Part shown: one piece after another, positions 9,495 to 17,952 of the stretch | Layout: every line of letters begins with the position of its first letter | Numbering within the stretch: position 1 is the first letter of the stretch | Origin: BOG-908 sp965198915 | GTDB lineage: Bacteria > Pseudomonadota > Alphaproteobacteria > Acetobacterales > Acetobacteraceae | Direction of reading: 5' to 3' | NCBI GenBank assembly: GCA_965198915.1 | Contig: CBDAQC010000001.1 | Coordinates: 434,001 to 498,000, forward strand | DNA: 64,000 bases | Notes under the pieces: model-generated | Database searches by the model: none | The model's input: the letters and a program-made list of their open reading frames with translations, nothing else | Told to the model about the DNA's origin: nothing | Position numbers and translations under genes: made by a program

Positions 9495-11771
9495 ATGCTT
9501 AGCCGCACCCCCAATGTCCCCGCTTTGCTGGCTGTCGCCAGCCTCGCACTGCCGTGGCAGGCGCGTGCCCAGCAGGCGCCGGCCGACCTCGGCTCCGTCA
9601 ACACGAACGCCAGCACCATACAGACCTCGCTCTCGAACGATCTGGGTCCGTTCGCCCAGCCGCAGGCTGGCAGCGCCGCTTCGGTGGCACCCAGCCACGC
9701 GCCGCTCGAAGCCGCCCAGCCCACCTCCGTGGTTGGTAAAAATTTCATCGACAACGCGACCATCCCCTCGCAGAATTTCGACGAGCTGATCGAGTTCACC
9801 CCTAGCGTCGCCAACCTGCAGCCGGCGGGGCCTGTCAGCCAGCAGAACTATGCCGAGAGCATACGCGGTTTCCAGTACAACCAGTTCAACACGACGTTCG
9901 ACAACCTGGTCCTGCCAGGCACTACCAGCAATCTTGCGCCGCAGAGTGCGACCTACTTCACCTCGCACGATCTGGGCAGCGTCACCGTCGACCGCGGCCC
10001 CGGCACCGCGTCCACCATCGGCTACGCCACGTTCGGCGGCACGCTGGCCCTGTACTCGAAGGAGCCGCTCGATGCGTTCGGCGTGCAGGCCTACTCCACC
10101 TTCGGCAGTTTCGGCGAACAGCTCTACGGTGTCGAGGTAGATAGCGGCGCGGTGCCCGCGCTGGGCGGCGGCCGTGGCTTCCTCGACCTCGACCGGTTGC
10201 AGACCGGCGCCTACCTGACGGGCGTGACCACCGACCGCAGCAACGCGTTCGGCAAATGGGAACAGCCGCTCGGCGCCAACACGCTGGTCACCTTTGTCGG
10301 CATGTACAACAACAGCACCGGCCACACCGCCTATGGCAGTTCGCTGGCCGAGCAAGCCAAATACGGTCCCGATTACGGCCTCAGCTTCGACCCGCACAGC
10401 CAGGACTACTTTGGCTACAACAACGATCGCTACGACACCGACTTCGAATACATACGCATCGCCTCCGCTTTAGGCGACGGCTGGAACTTTGAGGAGACGC
10501 CCTACACCGCATCCTATTTTCGCAGCGGCACGGAGGGCACGGACCCCAACGGCAACACGCCCAACATCAGGCCGGGCGGCACCAAGGCCTATGTCGACGG
10601 CATACGCATCAGCCCGGCCGACGACGTGCCCGGCGTCTCCAAGCACAACGATTTCCGCGATTGGGGTTCGGTCACCCGTATCACCAAAGACACCGCGGTG
10701 GGCCAGCTACGCCTGGGCGTGTGGGCGGATTACGTCAGCAACGGCGTCTATCGCACCAAGATCGATTTCAACGACCATGACGCGACGATCACCACCAGCG
10801 CCACCGCGAACCAGTTCAACCAGTTCTACCACGACCGCCTGGTGACCGCGCAGCCCTTCGCCGAATTCGCCTGGGTGCCGCTCCCAGGCCTGACCATCAC
10901 GCCGGGCGTGAAATACACCTCCATCACCCGCGAGCTGGACGTGGGCGTGCTGAGCGGCACCGCGGCGGGCGAGACCAACGCCACCTACAACAAGGCGCAA
11001 TGGTCGGTGGACGCGCACTACAAGATCACGCCGCATTGGGTAGCCTATTTCCAGGCCGCGAAAGGTTTCCTGGCACCGCCGCTGTCAGACCTGGAGACCA
11101 AGGTGCCGGCCACCATCTCGCCCGAGGAGACCACGAACTTCCAATTCGGCACCACCTACGAGCGTGACCGCCTGAGCCTGGGCGCCGACGCGTACTACAT
11201 CCCGTTCAGCAACTACATCGCCAGCCTGACCGAGCCGGCCGGCACGCTGTATTTCAACGAGGGCAGCGCGCTGTATCGCGGCATCGAGGCAGAAGGCACC
11301 TACAAGATCGGCGGCGGGCTGGCATTCACCGGCAACGGCTCGTTCAACGACGCCCGCTTCACCAACGGCGTGCACATTGCGCAATCGCCACAGACCACGG
11401 CCGCCGGCGGCTTCATCTACAACCGCGCATCCGTCGTCACGGACCACGACGCCGTCTATGGTTCGCTTCTGGTCAAGGAAGTGGGCAAGCAATACGGCCT
11501 GAACGGCCAGACGAGCGCCGGCCGCCCCACCGTGAGCTACCGGATCGGGCAGTATCAGACGCTGGACGCCGCCATCGGCTACACCTTCCCGTTCGCCACC
11601 CCTTATGTCGGCGGCGAGCACAAAATCCGCATTGCGCTGAACCTGTACAACCTGGTCAACGACCACAGCATCATCGGCTATGCCGGTTCCAGCGCCAGTT
11701 CCCCCGCGGTGCCGTTCTTCTGGACCAATCCCGGCTTCAGCGGGTTCGTCTCACTTTCTGTCTCGCTCTGA
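9495..11771 (+). CDS. TonB-dependent outer-membrane receptor
   Basis: Outer-membrane gated channel of 758 residues for import of a scarce nutrient. A signal peptide covers about residues 1-25 (cleavage near ARAQQ). The plug domain runs from about 75 to 200, with SIRGFQYNQFN and a VDRGPGTASTIGYATFGGTL segment that matches the usual plug end. The remaining 550 residues are alternating beta-strands with Asp/Asn-rich loops. It ends in FVSLSVSL rather than the usual terminal Phe. No clear TonB box was found. Its stop overlaps the start of the TonB-like gene by one base, so receptor and energiser are coupled. The ligand is unknown; no siderophore genes are nearby. Confidence 0.93.
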   Translation: MLSRTPNVPALLAVASLALPWQARAQQAPADLGSVNTNASTIQTSLSNDLGPFAQPQAGSAASVAPSHAPLEAAQPTSVVGKNFIDNATIPSQNFDELIEFTPSVANLQPAGPVSQQNYAESIRGFQYNQFNTTFDNLVLPGTTSNLAPQSATYFTSHDLGSVTVDRGPGTASTIGYATFGGTLALYSKEPLDAFGVQAYSTFGSFGEQLYGVEVDSGAVPALGGGRGFLDLDRLQTGAYLTGVTTDRSNAFGKWEQPLGANTLVTFVGMYNNSTGHTAYGSSLAEQAKYGPDYGLSFDPHSQDYFGYNNDRYDTDFEYIRIASALGDGWNFEETPYTASYFRSGTEGTDPNGNTPNIRPGGTKAYVDGIRISPADDVPGVSKHNDFRDWGSVTRITKDTAVGQLRLGVWADYVSNGVYRTKIDFNDHDATITTSATANQFNQFYHDRLVTAQPFAEFAWVPLPGLTITPGVKYTSITRELDVGVLSGTAAGETNATYNKAQWSVDAHYKITPHWVAYFQAAKGFLAPPLSDLETKVPATISPEETTNFQFGTTYERDRLSLGADAYYIPFSNYIASLTEPAGTLYFNEGSALYRGIEAEGTYKIGGGLAFTGNGSFNDARFTNGVHIAQSPQTTAAGGFIYNRASVVTDHDAVYGSLLVKEVGKQYGLNGQTSAGRPTVSYRIGQYQTLDAAIGYTFPFATPYVGGEHKIRIALNLYNLVNDHSIIGYAGSSASSPAVPFFWTNPGFSGFVSLSVSL

Positions 11772-12598
11772 TGCTGCTTCTGCGCCCACGGGAGCAGATC
11801 GGAAATACCTTACCCGTCCGCCATGCAGACGCGGCCTGGCCTGACCGGGTGAGGCAGGTGCCGGGCGCGGTGTTGCGCGCGGAGGCGCCGCTTGGCGGCA
11901 GCGTGGCACGCCCGGGGCTGCGTCCGGCCACCGCCCTGGTGATCGCGCTGGCACATCTGGCGGCGATCGGTGCCGCCGCCCTCGTATTGCCGCGCAGAAT
12001 GGCGGCGCCCAGGCAGGAGCCGGCGCTGGCCGTCCTGTTCCAGCCGCCCGCCTTGCCGGCTGCGCCGCAGGTGCTGGCCAGCGCCGCTTTGCCGGCGGAG
12101 ACGGTCAGTGAGGCGGAGGCGCTGTCACCCGTGCCAACCCTGAATCTGCAAGCCGACATACGCGCGCTGTCCCGGGCCGTACGGCATCAGGAGGCACCAC
12201 GCCCGGTCCAGGCCACATCGCAAGCCGCAAGCGTGCCGCACACGGCCGTGCCACGGATGGCGGCACCACCTACGCCGGCTGTGCCGCACGCCTCCGCCGC
12301 GCGCGCGCTGGCGGCGTGGGAGGCGCAGGTCCACCAGGCGGTGCAGGATGCATTGATATATCCAAACGCGGCCCGTCTCATGCACCGCGAAGGCCGCACG
12401 CGCGTGCGTTTCGAGTACGGCCACGGTGGCGTGTTCAGCGTCTCCGTGGCCGAGTCCAGCGGGGTTGCCGTCCTGGACCAGGCGGCGCTGGCGGCGGTCA
12501 CCCGTGCCGCCATCCCCCCTGTGCCGCCGGAATTTTTTGGCCAGACACGGTCGTTGATCCTGTGGGTGCGGTTCTCGCTTACCGCGGAGGACGGCTAG
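11771..12598 (+). CDS. TonB-family energy transducer
   Basis: A 275-residue inner-membrane protein that passes proton-motive force to the receptor. It has an unusually long cytoplasmic N-terminus (about 55 residues), one transmembrane helix (about 56-75), a Pro/Ala-rich periplasmic linker (about 80-185) and a C-terminal TonB domain (about 190-272). That domain holds YPNAARLMHREGRTRVRFEY, a form of the conserved YPxxAxxxxxEGxVxVxF motif, and ends in LILWVRFSL. The ATG overlaps the receptor stop codon by one base. No exbB or exbD is adjacent, so it must share those encoded elsewhere. Confidence 0.88.
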   Translation: MLLLRPREQIGNTLPVRHADAAWPDRVRQVPGAVLRAEAPLGGSVARPGLRPATALVIALAHLAAIGAAALVLPRRMAAPRQEPALAVLFQPPALPAAPQVLASAALPAETVSEAEALSPVPTLNLQADIRALSRAVRHQEAPRPVQATSQAASVPHTAVPRMAAPPTPAVPHASAARALAAWEAQVHQAVQDALIYPNAARLMHREGRTRVRFEYGHGGVFSVSVAESSGVAVLDQAALAAVTRAAIPPVPPEFFGQTRSLILWVRFSLTAEDG

Positions 12599-12819
12599 TC
12601 TAGATCGGTGGCCGCCTATACCGCGTTGCGCCGGTGCACCGACGCGCGCCACGGCCAGCGCTGCGCCAGGCGGCTACGTCAGTACTGCAGCAGAGAAACC
12701 AGGTCGTGTCCGGGTTCGGCGTCCGCCTTGTCGAAATGGCGCGTGACCGAGGCCGCGTATTCGGACGCGTCGAGCGTGCGCCATGAACGAGGCTCTGACG
12801 CTGGGCAGATAAGGAAGGC

Positions 12820-12961
12820 CAGGGGCTCTGCCCCTGGACCCCGCTAAGGACAGTCGTCCTTAGAACCTGCTACACGCACACTTACAAATTGGGGTGTGGA
12901 GCCAAGGCCCCCGTCACGCGCTGGCGTGCTTCGCACAACAGGGTTTGGGGCAGAGCCCCAA
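12820..12961. repeat. REP-like cluster of GGGGC hairpins
   Basis: Three perfect inverted repeats lie between two convergent genes. CAGGGGC/GCCCCTG has loop TCT (12820-12836). CTAAGGAC/GTCCTTAG has loop AGTC (12844-12863). TTGGGGC/GCCCCAA has loop AGA (12945-12961). Such hairpins are known as dispersed intergenic repeats in many alphaproteobacteria. They could end transcription of either flanking gene. The remainder of 12599-13044 has no supported gene. Confidence 0.6.
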
Positions 12962-13044
12962 CCTTGCCGAATTAGTGTCCCGCCACGTTATCAAGCCAGC
13001 GCGCACGCTACGGTTGCACCGAAGCCGCACTTTCATGAACGCCG

Positions 13045-14070
13045 TCAGCCCTGCGCGCCTTGTGCCGGCAAATACACCTCCACCCGCCCCGGCGGCCCCT
13101 GCATCGCCACCACGTCCCCGCCATGGCTGCGCAGCACCTCACGCGCGATCGCCAGCCCCAAACCCATGCCGGGAGACAGGCTTGCCTTGTTGAACCGCTC
13201 GAAAGCCGCGCGCGTGTTCGCGGCGTCGAAACCCGCACCCTCGTCGCTCACGCAAAGTCTGATCTGCCCACGCGCGCTGTCCAGCCGGCCGTCCACGCCG
13301 ATATGGCCGCGCCCGTGCTGCAGGGCGTTCTCCAGCAGGTTGCGTAGGGCGTCACGCAAATCGTCCGCATCGCCATGCGCGGGCAGCGTGTCGGGCGTGG
13401 TGACCGATAAATAACGGCCCTGGGTTTCGGCCAAGGGCAGGATGGAAGCGCACGCCTCGCGCGCGATGCGCGCGACGTTCACCACCGGCCTGGCCGCGCC
13501 GTGGCACGTGCGGCTGGCGTTCTGCTTGCGCGCCAGGTCGAGCAACTGGGCAACGAGACGGTTCATCTGCGCCAGATCCGCCTCGATCGCCGCCCAGTCG
13601 GGCGCGGCAGCGCCGGCGCCGGACTGCCTGGCGCGCTGCAAGCGCAGGCCCAGCACGGCCAATGGCGTGCGCAGCTCGTGGGCGGCGTTCTGGGTGAAGC
13701 GCCGCTCGGCCTCGAAGGCGCTGGCCATGCGGTCCAGCGCGTCGTCCACCGCTTCGACCAGCGGCACGATCTCGGTGGGCAGGCCGGCGGAGGACAGCCG
13801 CGCCACCGGGTTGCCTGGCCCGATCCGTCTGGCCTGCTGCGAGACGCGGGCGAGCGGCCGCAGGCTCCACGAGCTGACCGCCCAAACCAGGAGAAGCGCG
13901 GGCAGGCTGAAACCGGCCAGCACCAGCGCGTCCTGAAACGGTTCGTCCTCGGCCGGCACAGGGCGTCCGCCCTGCAACCTGTCCAGCAGCGAGGACGCGC
14001 CGACCGCCAGCACCAGCACCAGCAGCATGGCGGCGATCAGCCGGCCGCGCAGGGTGCGTATCCGGATCAT
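13045..14070 (-). CDS. Two-component sensor histidine kinase
   Basis: Membrane sensor kinase of 341 residues. TM1 is at about 10-29 and TM2 at about 46-68, leaving a very short periplasmic loop (about 16 residues), so it probably senses something in the membrane or through a partner. A HAMP-like segment follows (about 69-120). The HisKA H-box NAAHELRTPL puts the phospho-accepting His at 131. The ATPase part has N-box LRNLLENALQHG, G1 DEGAGF and G2 GMGLGLAI. It overlaps the response-regulator gene by ATGA and is translated after it. Closest in plan to QseC/PmrB-type kinases. The signal is unknown. Confidence 0.94.
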   Translation of the reverse strand: MIRIRTLRGRLIAAMLLVLVLAVGASSLLDRLQGGRPVPAEDEPFQDALVLAGFSLPALLLVWAVSSWSLRPLARVSQQARRIGPGNPVARLSSAGLPTEIVPLVEAVDDALDRMASAFEAERRFTQNAAHELRTPLAVLGLRLQRARQSGAGAAAPDWAAIEADLAQMNRLVAQLLDLARKQNASRTCHGAARPVVNVARIAREACASILPLAETQGRYLSVTTPDTLPAHGDADDLRDALRNLLENALQHGRGHIGVDGRLDSARGQIRLCVSDEGAGFDAANTRAAFERFNKASLSPGMGLGLAIAREVLRSHGGDVVAMQGPPGRVEVYLPAQGAQG

Positions 14071-14765
14071 CCTGCCGTATCGGCGCCGAGGCTGAGGCGA
14101 TAGCCGACCCCGCGCAGCGTATCGATCCTGACCCCTGCCTTGTGCGCCGCCAGCTTGCGGCGCACGCGGGAAACCGTGGCCTCCAGCGCGTTGGCGGAAA
14201 AATCCTCTTCCAGCCCGTACAGACGTTCGACGAGCACGTCGCGCACCACGACGTGCGCCGGTTTGCGCAGCAGCTCCTCGAATAAGGCGGCTTCGCGCGG
14301 GGTTAGGTCCAGCGGCTGGTCTTCCACCTGCGCCGTCCTGCTTGCGGCGTCGAAGCGCACGTGGCCGAACTGCAGCAGGCTCGTCTGACGTTCGCCGCGC
14401 CGCCGCAGCACGGCCCGCAGCCGCGCTTCGAATTCGGCAAGATCGAACGGTTTCAGGATGTAGTCGTCCGCACCCTCGTTCAGCCCGCGTACGCGCTGGC
14501 TGATGGCATCACGCGCGGTCAGGATCAGCGCAGGCAGCGTGGCGTCGTGCCGCCCGTCCTCGGCGCGCAGGGCACGCAGCACGTCCATTCCGTCCATGTC
14601 CGGCAGGCCGAGGTCCAGGATGAGGGCGTCATAGGGAGTGGCGGCGAAGGCGGCCAGAGCATCGCCGCCGGTGCCGGCCGTATGGACCTCGAACCCGCGC
14701 TCGCGCAGGTAGGCCGAGATCATCTCCGTCAGCGACAAGTTGTCTTCGACAAGGAGGACCTTCAC
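14067..14765 (-). CDS. OmpR/PhoB-family response regulator
   Basis: A 232-residue transcription factor. The receiver domain (1-115) has the acidic pair near VEDN, phospho-acceptor Asp51 in LILDLGLPDMDG and Lys in the LKPF motif. A winged-helix DNA-binding domain follows (about 130-225; LTPREAALFEELLRKP, then ALEATVSRVRRKL). I set the start at GTG 14765: GGAAG lies 6 bases upstream and the protein then begins VKVLLVEDN as the family does. A start at 14852 would add 29 residues that include a tandem repeat. It pairs with the kinase encoded next. Confidence 0.93.
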   Translation of the reverse strand: MKVLLVEDNLSLTEMISAYLRERGFEVHTAGTGGDALAAFAATPYDALILDLGLPDMDGMDVLRALRAEDGRHDATLPALILTARDAISQRVRGLNEGADDYILKPFDLAEFEARLRAVLRRRGERQTSLLQFGHVRFDAASRTAQVEDQPLDLTPREAALFEELLRKPAHVVVRDVLVERLYGLEEDFSANALEATVSRVRRKLAAHKAGVRIDTLRGVGYRLSLGADTAG

Positions 14766-14830
14766 GCGCCGCTTCCGGTGCCAGGATGGGAGACGTCTCG
14801 GGTCCGCTGTTTGGCAGACGGCCCATCTGG

Positions 14831-14860
14831 CGTCCACAATCCTGGCGTCCACAATCCTGG
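14831..14860. repeat. 15-bp perfect tandem repeat (two units)
   Basis: The unit CGTCCACAATCCTGG occurs twice head to tail, between the phosphoesterase gene end and the response-regulator start. It might be a binding site or simply slippage. It argues against the upstream start for the regulator. Confidence 0.7.
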
Positions 14861-14909
14861 CGTCGAGGATGCGCTCCCTCCTGCAAGGAGCGAGCGCATT
14901 GCGGCAGCC

Positions 14910-17681
14910 TCAGTCGCCCAGGTCGGTGTCGGGGTGCGCCGCCTTTTCCGCGAAGTCGGCGGCCGGACGCAGCTTCGCCTCGCCCGGATACGGCTTCGTG
15001 TAGTGCGTGGCCTCGTACCAGTCATAGTGGTTGAGCGTGTCCGGATCGACCGAGTCTGCCTTGTCGGTCTTGCCGGCGAACATCTTCGTCTTCAGCGCGC
15101 GCCAGCCGGATTGCAGGCTGGCATGCTCGGCGGACGAGGCACCCGCGACACCCATGTCGAGCGGCACCTGGTTCGCGACATGCGTCCAGGGTGCGGTGTT
15201 CGGCGTGTTGGTGAAGTCCGTCAACATGGGCGAGGCGATCAGGTCGTACTGGTTCAGCGGCTGCAGGCCCAGTATCTGCTCGATCGTCCGGGTCATGTTC
15301 ACCTGCGTGTAGTAGGTGTGGTCGGTGGGCCCGTTCTGCACCGCGTAGGGGCTGACGATGTAGCCGGGGCTGCGGTGGCCGTCGACGTGATCGACGCCGT
15401 TCTGCGCGTCATCCTCCTCGATGAAGATGGCCGAGCTGTCCCACACGCTGCTGTGGCTGATGATGTCTACCATCCGCCCGATCGCCAGGTCGTTATCGGC
15501 CTCCTCGGCATCGACCGTCGGCGGGCCGCCCGTGTGATCGCACATGATCCAGAGAATGCTGAAGGCGGGTACCGTGTTGTTCGCCACGTCGTTGTCGAAA
15601 TCCTGCAGCCACAGATCGACGCGGAACTGGTCGGGGATGTTCAGGTCGAACTGCGGGAAGTTCTTGATCAGGTGGTTGGATACAACGGGCACCGAGGATT
15701 CCACCTGCACCGCGTTCTGGTAACGCAGCGTCTTCTCGCGGCCCGCTTCGAAGGCTAGCGCGTCGTTGTAGAACTGCAGCCAGTCCGGATGGCCGAGCTT
15801 GGTCGGGAAGGACTCGTTTTCCGAGTATTCGCCGTAGATCTTCAGCGAAAGCCCGGCCTGCACGGCTTCCTGGAATACAAAGCCGTTCTTCGTGTAGGCG
15901 AGCGAGTCGCCCGCGTTGCCGCCGGGATAGCTGCGTATCCAGTCGGGCGCCTGTATGTCGTCCTGGTAGGGCGCCATGGATTCGACGATCCATTGGTGAC
16001 CGTCGGCGGACTGGCGGCTGGGATCATAGAAATTGTCCAGCAGCGGGAAGCGGGTGACCAGATTGTGCACGTTCGGCGAATCCTTGCCGCCGAACACCGC
16101 AAGTTCGGCGTCGCCGTTGCCGGCCGCCACGTCGCCCAGCATCTGATCGTAGGTGCGGTTTTCGCGTATTATCAGGAATACGTGCTTGATGAGCGATGGC
16201 TCGCCGATATGGGCAGGGATCGCCACCGGCGTGGCGTTCGGGTCCGGGTTGCCGGCGGCGGCGATGTTGCCGGCCAGGTCCCAATGGTCGTTCTGGCGCA
16301 CCTGCTTGGTGTCGACCGCCAGTTCGGTCTTGCTCGGCAACGGAACCAGGCTGACGGTGCCGTTGTCCTGGTGCGTGTTGTAGCCGGTGACACCATGGTC
16401 CGTCTCGAAAGACAGCCGCGCACCGATGCCCTTGTCGTTGGCCACGACGAGCTGGTTGTGCGGCGCGTCGAGCACCACCGAGGCCGGCGCGTAGGCGACG
16501 GGAATCATGCCCAGCACCGGTGCGGTGGCGTTGATCGCCAGGTCGACTTCGGCGATGGCGTTGGCATTGTAGAGTGCGACGTAGGCCACGTTCCTGGTAG
16601 CATCGACGGCGATGGAAACCGGTGCAGCGCCGTAGGCTGGCTTGTACTGGTTGGGCACGGCGATCGGAAGGCCGACGTTTATCGTGCGCACCACCTTGTT
16701 GATGTGCGTGTCGATGACCGAGATCGTGTCGCTGTAGGTGTTGGCCACCAGCAGGTAGCTGCCCCAGAACGCCATGCCTGTCGGGTGCAGGTCCGTGCTG
16801 ATGGTGGCGCGCACCGTCTGCGTCGCCAGGTCCACCACAGAGACGGTGCCCGTAGTAGCGGAACCGTTGGTGTAATCGGCGACGATAGGCGTGCCGGCGG
16901 AGAGCACGGTGAAATCGGATTCGGTGGCGATACGGCCGCCTTCGTTGCTGACATAGGCGGTGTTGCCGTTCAGCAATACGCTGTGCGGCGCGTTGCCGAC
17001 GCGCACCTGGCCGGTCATCACCGGCGGGTTCTGCGTCAGGTCGAACGCCGCCAGCGTGTCGTTCTGGCTCAGCAGGGCGTAGGCGGTCTTGCCGCCGGCG
17101 TGGATAGCGACGCCGCCGGGGTAGGACGTGCTTGCGGTGTAGAACTCGCCGCAGGGCCGGCCATAGTCACCAATCGGGCTGTTCGCGAAGCAGGTGATGA
17201 AGGCGTTGTCCGGCGGGACGGGTATGTGCGCGTAATCGGTCAGCAGGCCGGTGCTGCCCACCGCGGCCAGTGCCACGTAGCTGCTGTCCTGGCTGAACAT
17301 CAGGTATTTGCCGTCATCGGAATAGGTGATGCCGCCATAGGAGCCGCTGCTGTCCTGGAACGGCAGGTATTCCTGCAGAATGTCGCCGGTCATCGTGTCG
17401 AACACTTCGACGGCCTGGGTGGCGCCCATCGTCAGCACGGCGGCGGTGTGGCTGCCCGTACGCGGGTTCACCGCCACGGCCTTGGCGCGCACCCGTATGC
17501 CCAGGTTCACCTGCGTGCCGGCTGGCGTGATGATCTGACCGTTGGAGACGACATAGGCACCGTTCTTCAGCGGACCGGTTTGGTAGGTCGGGAAAGGCTG
17601 GGACGGCGCGGCCGCGGCGGGTGCCGCCAGCCCCATCGCCAACAGGCCCGCCAACGGGCGCAAGCGTTCGCTTCGAGACAT
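14910..17681 (-). CDS. Secreted YncE-like beta-propeller / alkaline phosphatase-family fusion protein
   Basis: A 923-residue exported protein. A signal peptide ends at about residue 25 (LAAPAAAAPS). Residues 40-480 form repeated YncE/NHL-like propeller blades with phrases such as VSVVDLATQTVRATISTDLHPTG and ISVIDTHINKVVRTINVG. From about 495 to 900 lies a phosphoesterase domain (PF04185-like) beginning KHVFLIIRENRTYDQMLGD. Acidic/His metal-site candidates follow in SADGHQW, ILWIMCDHTGGPP, FIEEDDAQNGVDHVDGHR and SPYAV. It fits the family named bifunctional YncE protein/alkaline phosphatase. The start at 17681 was chosen for GGAGG 6 bases upstream and for the signal peptide. The substrate is not known. 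The adjacent two-component genes suggest phosphate- or stress-linked control, but that is inference. Confidence 0.9.
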   Translation of the reverse strand: MSRSERLRPLAGLLAMGLAAPAAAAPSQPFPTYQTGPLKNGAYVVSNGQIITPAGTQVNLGIRVRAKAVAVNPRTGSHTAAVLTMGATQAVEVFDTMTGDILQEYLPFQDSSGSYGGITYSDDGKYLMFSQDSSYVALAAVGSTGLLTDYAHIPVPPDNAFITCFANSPIGDYGRPCGEFYTASTSYPGGVAIHAGGKTAYALLSQNDTLAAFDLTQNPPVMTGQVRVGNAPHSVLLNGNTAYVSNEGGRIATESDFTVLSAGTPIVADYTNGSATTGTVSVVDLATQTVRATISTDLHPTGMAFWGSYLLVANTYSDTISVIDTHINKVVRTINVGLPIAVPNQYKPAYGAAPVSIAVDATRNVAYVALYNANAIAEVDLAINATAPVLGMIPVAYAPASVVLDAPHNQLVVANDKGIGARLSFETDHGVTGYNTHQDNGTVSLVPLPSKTELAVDTKQVRQNDHWDLAGNIAAAGNPDPNATPVAIPAHIGEPSLIKHVFLIIRENRTYDQMLGDVAAGNGDAELAVFGGKDSPNVHNLVTRFPLLDNFYDPSRQSADGHQWIVESMAPYQDDIQAPDWIRSYPGGNAGDSLAYTKNGFVFQEAVQAGLSLKIYGEYSENESFPTKLGHPDWLQFYNDALAFEAGREKTLRYQNAVQVESSVPVVSNHLIKNFPQFDLNIPDQFRVDLWLQDFDNDVANNTVPAFSILWIMCDHTGGPPTVDAEEADNDLAIGRMVDIISHSSVWDSSAIFIEEDDAQNGVDHVDGHRSPGYIVSPYAVQNGPTDHTYYTQVNMTRTIEQILGLQPLNQYDLIASPMLTDFTNTPNTAPWTHVANQVPLDMGVAGASSAEHASLQSGWRALKTKMFAGKTDKADSVDPDTLNHYDWYEATHYTKPYPGEAKLRPAADFAEKAAHPDTDLGD

Positions 17682-17952
17682 CCATTTCCTCCGGTGCATG
17701 CCGCGATATCCATCACGCGGCGCCAGACCTGACATTTCACGGTGATCCCGGGTGCCGGCCTATCGCTTAGACATACCTGGGCCGGACACACTATACACCG
17801 GCACTTCAGTGACAGATTTGTTAAATACGCGCCTGAAGCCGTGTCGGCGGGCGTGTTGCTGTGGCCGGTTACTGTCCTGCCGCGTCAGACTACTGTCAGA
17901 ATACGGCTATGTGATCGGATGTCGGCTGCGGCGGCGATTCTATAGTATCCAC

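Noticed and set aside
15789..17732. A 647-residue open frame antisense to the YncE/phosphoesterase gene
   Set aside because: It is Arg/Val/His-rich with no domain; it exists only because the high-GC sense gene keeps the antisense frame open.
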